Positions 1 through 7,471 of a stretch of 64,000 bases of DNA are shown here, piece by piece; position 1 is the stretch's first letter, and each line of letters begins with the position of its first letter. Below the pieces are notes generated by a model that was not told where the DNA came from, searched no databases, and saw only the letters and a program-made list of their open reading frames with translations. The position numbers and the translations under genes were made by a program. Source of the DNA: Sphingomonas sp. HMP6 (lineage in GTDB: Bacteria; Pseudomonadota; Alphaproteobacteria; Sphingomonadales; Sphingomonadaceae); the NCBI RefSeq assembly GCF_013374095.1, contig NZ_AP022672.1, forward strand, positions 434,001 through 498,000. The letters run 5' to 3'.

Positions 1-569
1 TCGGGGTCGGTGAGGGGTTCGTGTTCGCCAACGCCCGGAATCGCGCGCCACAGTCCGGTCTGCTCTGCCAGATCGCCGGACACCGCACCACGCACTCGGT
101 CGAGGCGCTTGAGATGGAGGAAGGTCGCGCCGTCGAACAGCGGCCCAAGCGTGGCGGCGGCGCGCTGGTACAGATCGGGCGGGGTGTCGTTTGGTTGCGA
201 TCGGGCGAGGTGATCGCGCAGCGGCAGGTCGCGCTCCGCCAACAGATCGAGCACGTCGCGCCAGAACAGTTTGGCGGAAAAAGTGCCGTTCGGGCCGGTC
301 CGGTGGCGGTGGACCGCGTTAAGATACGCATCGGCGCTATCGGTCGCCCAGCGTGCGACGAAATCGGGGCGGAAGCCGATATGAAAATATTCGAGCGGAC
401 AGCCGAGGCCCCCGGCGAAGTACAGCGCCTCGCCCAGTAAGGTGCTGCCGGAGCGTTGTTCGGAGCAAAGCAGGATCGTGCGCTTGGGCCGCCCGTCCCA
501 TGCTGGATAATCGTGCGCGGCCAGCGTCAGATCGTAGCGTTTGCGCGTTTCCATCGACCAGCGGCTCAT
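1..569 (-). CDS. Stf0-type sulfotransferase (3' end outside window)
   Basis: The first 189 residues are visible and the C-terminus runs off the window. The N-terminal stretch RTILLCSEQRSGSTLL at about residues 30-45 is the PAPS-binding 5'-phosphosulfate loop of Stf0-like sulfotransferases, followed by a CPLEYFH segment typical of that family. The start ATG overlaps the kinase stop codon in an ATGA, so the two genes are translationally coupled. Its place in a RiPP operon suggests it sulfates the peptide or a related metabolite; this is inference. The assignment rests on motif recognition only. Confidence 0.85.
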   Translation of the reverse strand, partial: MSRWSMETRKRYDLTLAAHDYPAWDGRPKRTILLCSEQRSGSTLLGEALYFAGGLGCPLEYFHIGFRPDFVARWATDSADAYLNAVHRHRTGPNGTFSAKLFWRDVLDLLAERDLPLRDHLARSQPNDTPPDLYQRAAATLGPLFDGATFLHLKRLDRVRGAVSGDLAEQTGLWRAIPGVGEHEPLTDP

Positions 570-1618
570 TCGCGTGCCACCTGAGCCAGTGTTTCGGCAA
601 CGGCGGGCAGGGCGTCGAAGCGCGACGGATAGGACAGCCGCAGCATCTTCGCCCCTCTGGCGATGCGGTTGAGGCGTGCGATCGCGGGGGCATGTTCTTC
701 CGACGGCGGTGCCGCGGGGTTGAACAGCGTCAACTGTCGCGCGGCCTCGATCAGTGCGTGCGCGCGGTTCATCGTCGTCAGGCGCGGGGCGTCGATCGTC
801 GGGTCGCGCGCAAGGAAGACGAAAGCGCGCAGCGGCAGTGCCGCGGTTACGAGCGGCACGGACGGTTCGAAGCGGAATTTGCCGTCATAGCCAGGCATTG
901 CATGGCACAATGCGGGGTCGATGCCGAGTCCGTCCCGCGATGCACGCCATACGCACACGCCGGTGGCGGCCGGCGCGACGAGCGGGACGGCGCCGTCCCA
1001 TACGATCGACAGATCGTCGCTGAAGACGTCCCATTCTGGCAGCGTTGCCAGCGCCGCGGTGGTCGTCGATTTGCCCGCGCCCGATGCACCCAGCAGCAGC
1101 AACCCGGCACCCGCCGTTGCGACTGCAGCGGCGTGGATCGTGGCCGCGCCGCGCGCCGCCATCAGCCGAGGCAGGATGCGGCGGACCAACACATCGACGC
1201 TCGCCGCGCTTGGCGGCATTTCTGCACTGTAGAGGCGCACCCGCGTGATTGCGCGGTCGACGCGGAAGACCCCGTCGAACCGCGAGCCGATCAGCCAATC
1301 GTCGCCGATCGTGCCGAGCCGCGTTTCATAGCGTCCGGGCCAGGCGAAGATATGCTGATCCGCCGAGGGTGCAGGGCCTGGTTCAAAGCTGATGTCGAGC
1401 CGGTGCTCGGCCACGTCATCGACCCGATCTTCCCGCAGCCCGGCAAGCGCGACGTGGGAGCGAAGCGGGACCCCGGCAAAGCGATACGCAAAGGTCAATC
1501 GGTCTTTCCCCGAATGCGGTGGCGGCGGCGCGGCACTGACGTGGGTTAGCGCGACTCGCAGGAGACCGCAGCCATCGCAAAGCCCATGTGACTTTCCGCC
1601 ACGGGACCACGTTCCCAC
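566..1618 (-). CDS. HPr-kinase-like serine kinase of a lasso-type RiPP cluster
   Basis: A 350-aa protein with a Walker A motif GASGAGKST near residue 180 and SDDLSIVWDG further on, as in the HPrK/P-like kinases of lasso-peptide clusters. Characterised relatives in paeninodin-type clusters phosphorylate the C-terminal Ser of the precursor; the precursor directly upstream here also ends in Ser. The listed start is a GTG with no clear ribosome site, and the true start may lie further in, before the conserved LTFAYRFAG segment. It lies 94 bp downstream of the precursor gene, beyond a hairpin. No full HPrK/P of the PTS type is implied, because the protein lacks that context. Confidence 0.82.
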   Translation of the reverse strand: MGTWSRGGKSHGLCDGCGLLRVALTHVSAAPPPPHSGKDRLTFAYRFAGVPLRSHVALAGLREDRVDDVAEHRLDISFEPGPAPSADQHIFAWPGRYETRLGTIGDDWLIGSRFDGVFRVDRAITRVRLYSAEMPPSAASVDVLVRRILPRLMAARGAATIHAAAVATAGAGLLLLGASGAGKSTTTAALATLPEWDVFSDDLSIVWDGAVPLVAPAATGVCVWRASRDGLGIDPALCHAMPGYDGKFRFEPSVPLVTAALPLRAFVFLARDPTIDAPRLTTMNRAHALIEAARQLTLFNPAAPPSEEHAPAIARLNRIARGAKMLRLSYPSRFDALPAVAETLAQVARE

Positions 1619-1623
1619 ATAGA

Positions 1624-1653
1624 AAAACGACCCACCGTGCGATGAGTCGTTTT
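1624..1653 (-). terminator. Hairpin with T-run between RiPP precursor and kinase
   Basis: The 8-bp arms AAAACGAC and GTCGTTTT enclose a 14-nt loop. On the minus strand the second arm runs straight into TTTTTC. It lies just after the precursor stop and just before the kinase, where RiPP operons often carry an attenuator that keeps precursor mRNA in excess over enzyme mRNA. Confidence 0.6.
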
Positions 1654-1712
1654 CCTTTTTCTAATCAACAATGAAACGTCTGCATCGCTCCAGCGAGCAG
1701 GTGTCATCAGCG

Positions 1713-1859
1713 TTAGCTAACGTTGCCGCCCGAACCGTCGGAAACGCCACCACCAATGCCCTGTGCTTCGACCGCAGCCGCAAAAGCGGTGATCTCTGGC
1801 TTGATCCACTCGTCCTTCGCAGTCGAGACGCTGCGCACGGTCTGGTCCTTGCTGGTCAT
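1713..1859 (-). CDS. Putative lasso-peptide-like RiPP precursor (48 aa)
   Basis: A short gene with a good ribosome site (AGGGAG, about 6 nt before ATG). The N-terminal part contains WIKPEI at residues 18-23, which fits the leader recognition pattern YxxPxL with W for Y and I for L. The C-terminus GIGGGVSDGSGGNVS (residues 34-48) fits a lasso core: Gly1 and Asp8 could close an 8-residue macrolactam, leaving a 7-residue tail ending in Ser. The penultimate leader residue is Ala, not the usual Thr, so the cleavage site is uncertain. It sits between the B2 protease and the kinase. Not experimentally known. Confidence 0.72.
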   Translation of the reverse strand: MTSKDQTVRSVSTAKDEWIKPEITAFAAAVEAQGIGGGVSDGSGGNVS

Positions 1860-1948
1860 AATACACTCCCTAGGTAGTCTAGTAATTGCGAACTAAGCAT
1901 ACCGAATTGGACCCGGCAACACAATGCCGCAGTTGCGAAATGGTAGCT

Positions 1949-2440
1949 TCAGGCGATGCAGGCAATCTCGGTAAATTCGGGCCCGATCGGGTAGCCCGTT
2001 ACTTCGATTTCGCCCGCGTTCAGCCATGCATGGGCCTCCAGCGAAAGCGCTGTGCCAGGTGCTGTGCCAAAATGCATGACGCTAAAAATACCGCGTTTCC
2101 GAAGCATTTGATGTGCCGTCATCGCTTGCGGCAGGCATACCGCCTTGAACGGAACGTTCCGTGCGGCGACGGTTACGGCCCAGCCAATTTTACGCGCGAT
2201 CTCCATCTCTTGTGATGTTGGCGGCGAAAGACTTGCCTTGTCGGCTGCATGGTGCGGTGCCATGAATCCACCCAATTCGCGCGCGATCCGCGGGAAAGGA
2301 ACCGTCAGGATCGCAAGCCGCGCCGCGGCCAGGCCTACGGCTGCTTCCACCAGCAGCCGATGGTCCCGGACACCAACTTGGCCAAGCCGCCGCATGCGGT
2401 GGCGCAGCCGCCGCCAATTCTTGCGCACTTGCGTTTTCAT
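1949..2440 (-). CDS. Lasso peptide biosynthesis B2-type protease
   Basis: A 163-aa transglutaminase-fold cysteine protease of the lasso B2 family. The catalytic Cys is in AVCLPQAMTAHQML (about residue 101) and the catalytic His in AHAWL (about residue 137). In characterised systems B2 removes the leader peptide after a B1 (RRE) protein presents it; no B1 domain is fused here and none is seen in the window. Its ATG overlaps the nucleotidyltransferase stop (ATGA). The downstream gap of 89 bp leads to the precursor gene. Confidence 0.88.
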   Translation of the reverse strand: MKTQVRKNWRRLRHRMRRLGQVGVRDHRLLVEAAVGLAAARLAILTVPFPRIARELGGFMAPHHAADKASLSPPTSQEMEIARKIGWAVTVAARNVPFKAVCLPQAMTAHQMLRKRGIFSVMHFGTAPGTALSLEAHAWLNAGEIEVTGYPIGPEFTEIACIA

Positions 2441-3669
2441 TGCGATTTGCCAGCAACCGTGGCCGATTTGTCACTATCAGACGAATGCCGGCCGATGCGC
2501 GCGATTCGGTTGATCAGCCAGGCGGGTATGCGAACCAGTGGATAGAGCGGGTAAAGCGCCATCGGAAGCTTGCTGCGATACATATCGCTTTGCATGTACA
2601 GCACCGACCGTACGATCTGCCACTGGTAACCGATGCCATGGCCGAGCAGCGGCTGCATCGCCAACGATAGCATCCGGCCATAACCCCAGCCGTCGATCTC
2701 CGTGGCCCCATCGCGCACCGCCATCAGCCGATATGCGCCCGCAACGAGCATCCGGACGCGGCGCGATGTCCCGATCGTCATGGCAAGCTCGTCCGGTAGC
2801 GGTAAGGCGAACAGATCGTGCATCATCAGCATGGCCTGTTCGGACGCCGCACCCGCGCCCAACGCCACGGCACGATCATGCCATTCCGGCAGCAAAGCCT
2901 GACCGGACGTCGCGACCAGCGCATGTACGTCGGCAAGCGATTTCAGCCGCGACCAGCCATCAATCGCGCCATGCAGCACGAGGTACGAGTACAGATCGGC
3001 CGGCGCGAGCGTCGGCGCGTTCAGGCTCGTGCCGAGCATCACCGTCTGTGCCGGTCCGCTTGCCGCAAGTGTTGGCAGGAGCGCGGCATTGGTAAAAAGC
3101 CGCCAGTGCAGTTCCACTTGCAGATGCGGCGCAGTGCGAACCAAAGCGACGTCCTTGCCGTAACGCGGCAGCACAGCACGTTGTTTGGCGCTCAATTCTT
3201 CTGCGGGCTGGGTTATGCGATAGCCCGCCTCCTCCAGCAGCGCGAGCACAGGTTCGATATGTTCGGGCAGGATCAGCAGGTCGATGTCCTTGCTGTGCTT
3301 GACCCCCACCGTACCGTAGGCGAGCGCGCCGAGCACCACGCCCTTGACCGCGAGCACCGGATAGCCAGCGGCCGCGATCTGCCCGGTCAGTCGCGCCGTA
3401 TCGCCCGCTGCGACCAGATTGGTGTGGACGATGCGTTTGGCCTGGCGCGCCAGCGGGGCAGCGACCCGCTCCGGCACGGCAACCCCCGCCGCCTTCAATC
3501 CGCCATCGACCAATCCCTGCACGCGCTGCCGCACGACGACGCGGTTGAAGCGATCCCAGTCGATACCGCCCGCAACCGCCGCGCGCACCGCCGCGTCGCG
3601 CGCAGGCGAGGGCGGCCAGCGGCAGCAAGCGGCGGCAAGCAATAATTCGGGATCGGCTGGCGCGGTCAC
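2437..3669 (-). CDS. Nucleotidyltransferase family protein (NTP_transf_5-like)
   Basis: A 410-aa protein with the signature VLAVKGVVLGALAY followed by HSKDIDLLI (about residues 104-133), where the D-x-D pair binds metal in nucleotidyltransferases. This family recurs in lasso-peptide clusters next to HPrK-like kinases, where it has been linked to polyphosphorylation or nucleotidyl tailoring. The start is GTG, with GGGGG just upstream. It is the first gene of the minus-strand operon and begins 58 bp from the attL repeat, so the prophage is immediately upstream. Confidence 0.82.
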   Translation of the reverse strand: MTAPADPELLLAAACCRWPPSPARDAAVRAAVAGGIDWDRFNRVVVRQRVQGLVDGGLKAAGVAVPERVAAPLARQAKRIVHTNLVAAGDTARLTGQIAAAGYPVLAVKGVVLGALAYGTVGVKHSKDIDLLILPEHIEPVLALLEEAGYRITQPAEELSAKQRAVLPRYGKDVALVRTAPHLQVELHWRLFTNAALLPTLAASGPAQTVMLGTSLNAPTLAPADLYSYLVLHGAIDGWSRLKSLADVHALVATSGQALLPEWHDRAVALGAGAASEQAMLMMHDLFALPLPDELAMTIGTSRRVRMLVAGAYRLMAVRDGATEIDGWGYGRMLSLAMQPLLGHGIGYQWQIVRSVLYMQSDMYRSKLPMALYPLYPLVRIPAWLINRIARIGRHSSDSDKSATVAGKSQ

Positions 3670-3727
3670 GGCCCCCGGTTAGGCATTTCGACGGTGTAAG
3701 GAAAGGCCTTGGCGGTGCGCGTGGCAA

Positions 3728-3777
3728 TGGTGCCGGTTGCAGGAATCGAACCCGCGACATCCAGTTTACAAAACTGG
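3728..3777. repeat. attL core (50-bp direct repeat of tRNA-Thr 3' half)
   Basis: These 50 bp are identical to 54433-54482. They comprise the CCA end, acceptor 3' strand, T arm and anticodon arm of tRNA-Thr on the minus strand. Identity stops abruptly at both ends. This is the left boundary of the prophage and not a functional tRNA, since the D arm and 5' acceptor strand are missing. Confidence 0.95.
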
Positions 3778-3840
3778 TGGCAGGTGTCCGTCGATGCCCG
3801 AAAACGTGGGTTTTCTGCCGTACTTTGTCCGCTGTTGACC

Positions 3841-3852
3841 CCCGATATCGGG
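3841..3852. promoter_or_regulatory. Perfect 12-bp palindrome CCCGATATCGGG
   Basis: CCCGATATCGGG directly follows TTGACC and lies about 100 bp upstream of the first left-end gene. It looks like an operator over a promoter. No convincing -10 was found at the right spacing, so the promoter itself is uncertain. Confidence 0.35.
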
Positions 3853-3946
3853 CCATTTGCAGGTTCAAAGGTTCACGGTGTACCCAAGACCCATAGTTGC
3901 CTATATTTTGCAAACTGGCGCTCTTCCCTACCACAAGGATATCGAA

Positions 3947-4459
3947 ATGCCCGACATGAACCCGCGCACGCTCGCCCAGGCGCTCGATGAGAATTTCAAG
4001 GATGGGACGCTCGAAGCCGCGGTGCGGTTGATCGCGGACGAACTCGACCCGGTATCGAGCGCGTGTCTCGAGGAAGCTGCGAACCGGATCGCCGCCGCCG
4101 CGCGCGCGGCGCGACCGCCGGAACCGAACCCGGCGGGGGAGGCGATCTATCAGGCGGGACGGAGCGGGATCGATCCGACCGGGGCCGACGACGATCCCGA
4201 GGCGGGAACGCTGTTGAGCCTGACCGCCACCGCGACGATGCTCGAAACCTATGCCGTCGAAGCCTTCCCGGCGAGCGATCAGGGGCAGGTGCATTTCGGG
4301 CGGGTGCTTATGGAGGCGAGCGCCGTCACGATTCGCGCGTACATCGCCGGGCTGGACGCTACCGAGCCGATGACGAAAAAGTGGCGGACTCGAAGCGGCA
4401 TGACGATCGAGAGCAACGTGGAAGGTTTCGAGCCGATCCGCGCCGAGCGACCGTCGTGA
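3947..4459 (+). CDS. Hypothetical phage protein, left-end accessory gene
   Basis: A 170-aa acidic protein, not recognised. The ATG was chosen because the start-associated sequence CCCTACCACAAGGA (3926-3939) stands 7 nt before it. The N-terminal half is predicted helical and Ala-rich (SSACLEEAANRIAAAARAA). It heads a run of small plus-strand genes between attL and the lysis cassette, the classic place for cargo genes. The next gene overlaps its stop in a GTGA. Confidence 0.75.
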   Translation: MPDMNPRTLAQALDENFKDGTLEAAVRLIADELDPVSSACLEEAANRIAAAARAARPPEPNPAGEAIYQAGRSGIDPTGADDDPEAGTLLSLTATATMLETYAVEAFPASDQGQVHFGRVLMEASAVTIRAYIAGLDATEPMTKKWRTRSGMTIESNVEGFEPIRAERPS

Positions 4460-4629
4460 CGGCGTGGTGGGCAGGGCATACCTTTTTTGCGTGCCCCTGC
4501 GGTGCTCAGACGGACACTCTGGCGAACCGAGACAATCCGACCCCGCGACCGCTTACGCTCGCTTGCTGGTCCTGCGAGACAGGCAGGATGCGGCAATGGA
4601 CGCCGCAGCGGCGAGAGGTCACCGCATGA
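4456..4629 (+). CDS. Small zinc-ribbon-like protein (57 aa)
   Basis: The GTG start overlaps the upstream stop and the stop overlaps the next ATG (ATGA). It contains CPCG near residue 13 and CWSCETG near residue 42, which could form one zinc site. Function unknown. Support comes from tight overlaps on both sides and the cysteine pattern. Confidence 0.55.
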   Translation: MTAWWAGHTFFACPCGAQTDTLANRDNPTPRPLTLACWSCETGRMRQWTPQRREVTA

Positions 4630-4826
4630 AGGTCGAGGTCTGCCGCGCGCGGATGCAGGGCGCGCCCGCCGACCTGCGTCCGTGCGGCCGCTGCTGGGCT
4701 TGCCTAGAGGTCGAGCGGCTGGCGGCGGAACTGGTAGCGGCTCCGCCAGATCGGACACCCCCACCCTTCCCAGCACGAACGAAAGGAATTGAGCATGACG
4801 GAGTTGGAGCGCGAATTGCTGATTGA
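4626..4826 (+). CDS. Small cysteine-rich hypothetical protein (66 aa)
   Basis: Starts in an ATGA overlap with the gene before it. It has C6 and the cluster CGRCWAC near residues 22-28, possibly metal-binding. The C-terminus is Pro/Arg-rich and overlaps the next gene by 32 nt, so it may end early in function. Not recognised. Confidence 0.5.
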   Translation: MKVEVCRARMQGAPADLRPCGRCWACLEVERLAAELVAAPPDRTPPPFPARTKGIEHDGVGARIAD

Positions 4827-5139
4827 GCAAGTTCGCCGGGACATCATCAACACGCCCGAAACCGCGGACTTCATGGCCGGTGTACCGATCGAAGCGGCGC
4901 ATCAACGCGAGCGATGGGCGGCAGGCCATGACGACGGCAAGACCGCTTACGACTGGTTCTGGCTGATCGGCTATCTCGCGCAGAAAGCGGCCCGCGCGCA
5001 AGAGGCTGGCGACACTGAAAAGGCGCTGCACCACACGATCAGTACCGCCGCTGCGATCGCCAACTGGCACGCGGCAATCGCTGGAACTGACACGTCCATG
5101 CGGCCCGGTATCGCATCCCCAACGGGAGATGGGTTGTGA
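4795..5139 (+). CDS. Hypothetical phage protein with WFWLIGYLAQKA motif
   Basis: A 114-aa helical protein with ATG at 4795 behind AAAGGA. The block WFWLIGYLAQKA...KALHHTISTAAAIANWH resembles a segment I have seen in other phage-encoded small proteins, often in early or accessory regions; no function is established. A TTG six bases upstream is an unlikely alternative start. The stop overlaps the next gene's GTG. Confidence 0.75.
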   Translation: MTELERELLIEQVRRDIINTPETADFMAGVPIEAAHQRERWAAGHDDGKTAYDWFWLIGYLAQKAARAQEAGDTEKALHHTISTAAAIANWHAAIAGTDTSMRPGIASPTGDGL

Positions 5140-5444
5140 AGTGGCAAGCGCCGTCTGAGCGGGCGCAGATGCTCATGGCGGCACCTATCGCAGTGCCGTT
5201 AGCCATCGCCGTCGCGCCTTTCGTACTTCTGGGGGTGGCTTTCCACTGGCTTCTTACGAAGCTGTTTCCTACGCCTTCACGCGAATGGCACTGCTGGTTT
5301 GCATGGCGTCCCGTCCCGCTCGGCCATTGGTCTGAGCATGTCGGCCAACAGGGCAAGTGGGCGTTCCTCGAAACGATCGAGCGTCGGTCGATGCCGTATG
5401 ATTGGCCGACCGAATGTCGCGCCCCACCAACGGAGGAAGAATAA
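5136..5444 (+). CDS. Small putative membrane protein
   Basis: A 102-aa protein with a hydrophobic segment at about residues 14-40 (MAAPIAVPLAIAVAPFVLLG...), then a Trp-rich soluble tail. The GTG start overlaps the preceding stop, and its stop overlaps a tiny downstream ATG (TAATG). Function unknown; position among left-end accessory genes fits a moron. Confidence 0.6.
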   Translation: MKWQAPSERAQMLMAAPIAVPLAIAVAPFVLLGVAFHWLLTKLFPTPSREWHCWFAWRPVPLGHWSEHVGQQGKWAFLETIERRSMPYDWPTECRAPPTEEE

Positions 5445-5497
5445 TGCCGCAAGATCATTCCATGACGGACCCCGATGTAGCGGAGATGGGGCCGTGA
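5444..5497 (+). CDS. Possible 17-aa microprotein
   Basis: ATG 8 nt after a strong GGAGGA, encoding MPQDHSMTDPDVAEMGP. Its stop overlaps a GTG that opens a further 19-codon ORF (5494-5553). Strong ribosome site and phased overlaps are the only support. Confidence 0.3.
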   Translation: MPQDHSMTDPDVAEMGP

Positions 5498-5575
5498 TAC
5501 GCATTATTGAGGTTCTGTCCGATGATTTAGTTGCCCCGTCCACCAGTACCTAAACACCCCCAATGGAGAGAGAAA

Positions 5576-6136
5576 ATGGCGCAGGTTCATAGTACCACCC
5601 CATCCCCGACACAGGCAGAACGGGCGCAGGAATGTTTGGCCGATGCTTACGATAAAGCTGGGTATCGCGATGAGGCAGCAGCGTTTCGAGCCGGTGCATG
5701 GACTTGCTACGATCATCCCGCCATCGCAGCAATGCTCGCCTTCGCCGAACAGTCCTGCGCCACCGACCGCCTCGCTGTGGGGGAGGTGACTGCCGAGCAA
5801 TTAGCCCGCGCCTATGATCCGAAACTTTGGAGCGACGATCCCACAGAGGCCCATCGCCGTGCCAGCCCGTTTTTGGTTGAGGCATTGCGTTTCAAATCAA
5901 TCGCAGATGCAGATATTGTGCTTGCTCGCATCACCTCCCTCACCGTCCCCGAGCGGGATAAGGACGTGGCTGAACGGGTGGCGCGACTGGCCTATTCGGA
6001 GGCTTTAACTGCCGGCTGGAACAGCGGCATGGCACGCGAACCAATGGACGCGAATTATGCAAAGCGGGCATGGCTCGCAAGCGATGCCGCCGCAGCCATC
6101 GCCGCCCTTCGTCCCCAAGTCGTAGGGGAGGGGTAA
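5576..6136 (+). CDS. Hypothetical phage protein (186 aa)
   Basis: The ATG lies behind GGAGAGA. An Ala-rich, mostly helical soluble protein with no recognised domain. It is the last plus-strand gene before the convergent lysis cassette, and the terminator at 6218-6251 lies between the two. Confidence 0.7.
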   Translation: MAQVHSTTPSPTQAERAQECLADAYDKAGYRDEAAAFRAGAWTCYDHPAIAAMLAFAEQSCATDRLAVGEVTAEQLARAYDPKLWSDDPTEAHRRASPFLVEALRFKSIADADIVLARITSLTVPERDKDVAERVARLAYSEALTAGWNSGMAREPMDANYAKRAWLASDAAAAIAALRPQVVGEG

Positions 6137-6217
6137 CTAAGGCTTAAGACAAAGCGCCAGCGCAGAATCCGCCCGCTCGCCGTAGCCACCCGGCGCCGAT
6201 CCATCTTCGCCGGACAC

Positions 6218-6251
6218 AAAAAAAGCGGCCCAGGCCGAAGCCCGAGCCGCT
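6218..6251 (-). terminator. Intrinsic terminator of the late operon
   Basis: The arms AGCGGC and GCCGCT, with an inner pairing GGCC/GCC, are followed on the minus strand by seven T. It lies 24 bp beyond the last spanin codon and probably ends the minus-strand late transcript. Confidence 0.85.
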
Positions 6252-6274
6252 ACTTGGTCTGATCGTGGTGGCCG

Positions 6275-6643
6275 CTACGGCGTGACGGGCGGGCAGCCTT
6301 CGCCGGGCTTGCCGGTTTCGTAAAGGGTGCGGATGCAGCGATCGGCCAGCTTGTTTCCGCCCGCCCGGTTATTGCCGCGCTCGACGGCGGCGCTGGCTTC
6401 GGCGAGGCGCTGCATCACGACCTCGAGCCACCCAAGGTCGATCAATCCGAAAACGCCGCTCTCAGGATGTCCGATGGGTGTCAGTCGCTCGGTTTTGGTG
6501 AGTTCAGGGCTGCGCGTCGGCAGCGTCGGCCGATCGGTTAACGCTACCGATCCCGCGCTCAAGGGGTGCTGACAACCTTGCAGTATCAACAGGGACGGGA
6601 GCAGCGCCAGAAGGCGAAGCGAGTTTCGCGGCGGCGAGTTCAT
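6275..6643 (-). CDS. Rz1-like outer-membrane spanin lipoprotein
   Basis: The chosen start gives MNSPPRNSLRLLALLPSLLILQGC: basic N-terminus, hydrophobic stretch and lipobox LQGC (Cys at residue 24). The mature 99 residues are Pro-rich early on. The gene starts inside the 3' end of the Rz-like gene in another frame, the hallmark of overlapping Rz/Rz1 pairs. It acts in the last lysis step by linking to the inner-membrane spanin and fusing the membranes. Confidence 0.8.
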   Translation of the reverse strand: MNSPPRNSLRLLALLPSLLILQGCQHPLSAGSVALTDRPTLPTRSPELTKTERLTPIGHPESGVFGLIDLGWLEVVMQRLAEASAAVERGNNRAGGNKLADRCIRTLYETGKPGEGCPPVTP

Positions 6644-6962
6644 GGTGCAGTTCCTCAATCGTGGATTTGAGCAGGTCGGTGGTCTGTGCGTCCGCGCGCG
6701 CGACGCTAGCGCCGATCCGGTCGGTGGTGACCTGCGCGGCCTTCTCGTCTTTCCGCGCGGCGGCGATGACCTTGGCATGGGCGACGGCGTGCTTTCCCTC
6801 GGCCTTCGCCTCGCCTTTCACTTCGCCGTCGTGATGGATCGCGAAATAGATACCGACGATGACACCGATCGCGATGCCGACGTCGAGCAGCGCCTTGACC
6901 GGGCCGGTCAGCCATTTCGGAGCCGCGCGCCCGGCAATCGCCAGCACGATGGAGGCGATCAT
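6504..6962 (-). CDS. Rz-like inner-membrane spanin
   Basis: A 152-aa protein with N-terminal hydrophobic segments (about residues 2-45, including VGIAIGVIVGIYFAI) followed by a charged helical region rich in K, E and A suited to a periplasmic coiled coil. The ATG overlaps the endolysin stop (ATGA). The Rz1-like gene begins within its last third. Confidence 0.75.
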   Translation of the reverse strand: MIASIVLAIAGRAAPKWLTGPVKALLDVGIAIGVIVGIYFAIHHDGEVKGEAKAEGKHAVAHAKVIAAARKDEKAAQVTTDRIGASVARADAQTTDLLKSTIEELHHELAAAKLASPSGAAPVPVDTARLSAPLERGIGSVNRSADAADAQP

Positions 6963-7471
6963 GTCGGCAGCCCCGTCAAGCACATCGCGCGCTCGCGCTG
7001 GCGGCGCAACGTCAACCCGCGCACCGGCACGATGCGCCCGTTGATGCGCGCCTTGTCCCACGCCAGCAGCGCGTTGCAGCCGCCGCGCCAGTCGCTTCGG
7101 GCGAAGCGGGCGCGCATGGTCGATCGGCAATATCCGCCGACCCCGAAATTAAACGAACCGCGCACCATCGCCGCCAGCTGATACGGATGGTCTGCCAGCT
7201 GCGGCGAGCAGCGCAGCACGCCGGCCATGTGGATCTTAGCGTCGTCGGTCAGCAACGCCTCGCATTCGGCATCGCTGCGAAACTGGCCGACGCGCACGTC
7301 CCTACCGGTGTGGCCGTAGCAAGAGGTTGGTATCTTCGCGATGTCGAGGTAACTGACATTGCGCTTGCCCTCGTCCGGCTTAAGCGTGGCGACCGCCATC
7401 GCCAGCGCAAGCGCCGCGCCGGTCGCAAGCCCGCCGCCGACAAGTTGTTTTGGGGTTGGTCTATTTGCCAT
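6959..7471 (-). CDS. SAR-type endolysin, GH24 lysozyme
   Basis: A 170-aa phage lysozyme. Catalytic Glu in DEGKRNVSYLDIAKIP (about residue 34), then SCYGHTG and NFGVGGYCRSTM, all typical of the lambdoid GH24 family. The N-terminus has a weakly hydrophobic, Gly/Ala-rich segment (LVGGGLATGAALALAMAVA), which fits a signal-anchor-release domain. It hydrolyses peptidoglycan after membrane release. It lies between holin and spanins. Confidence 0.9.
   Translation of the reverse strand: MANRPTPKQLVGGGLATGAALALAMAVATLKPDEGKRNVSYLDIAKIPTSCYGHTGRDVRVGQFRSDAECEALLTDDAKIHMAGVLRCSPQLADHPYQLAAMVRGSFNFGVGGYCRSTMRARFARSDWRGGCNALLAWDKARINGRIVPVRGLTLRRQRERAMCLTGLPT

Noticed and set aside
353..1549. 398-aa plus-strand ORF
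   Set aside because: Antisense shadow of the kinase gene; Arg-rich composition and no domain, caused by high GC.
3728..3777. Second tRNA-Thr gene at the left end
   Set aside because: Only the 3' half is present; it is the attL duplication.
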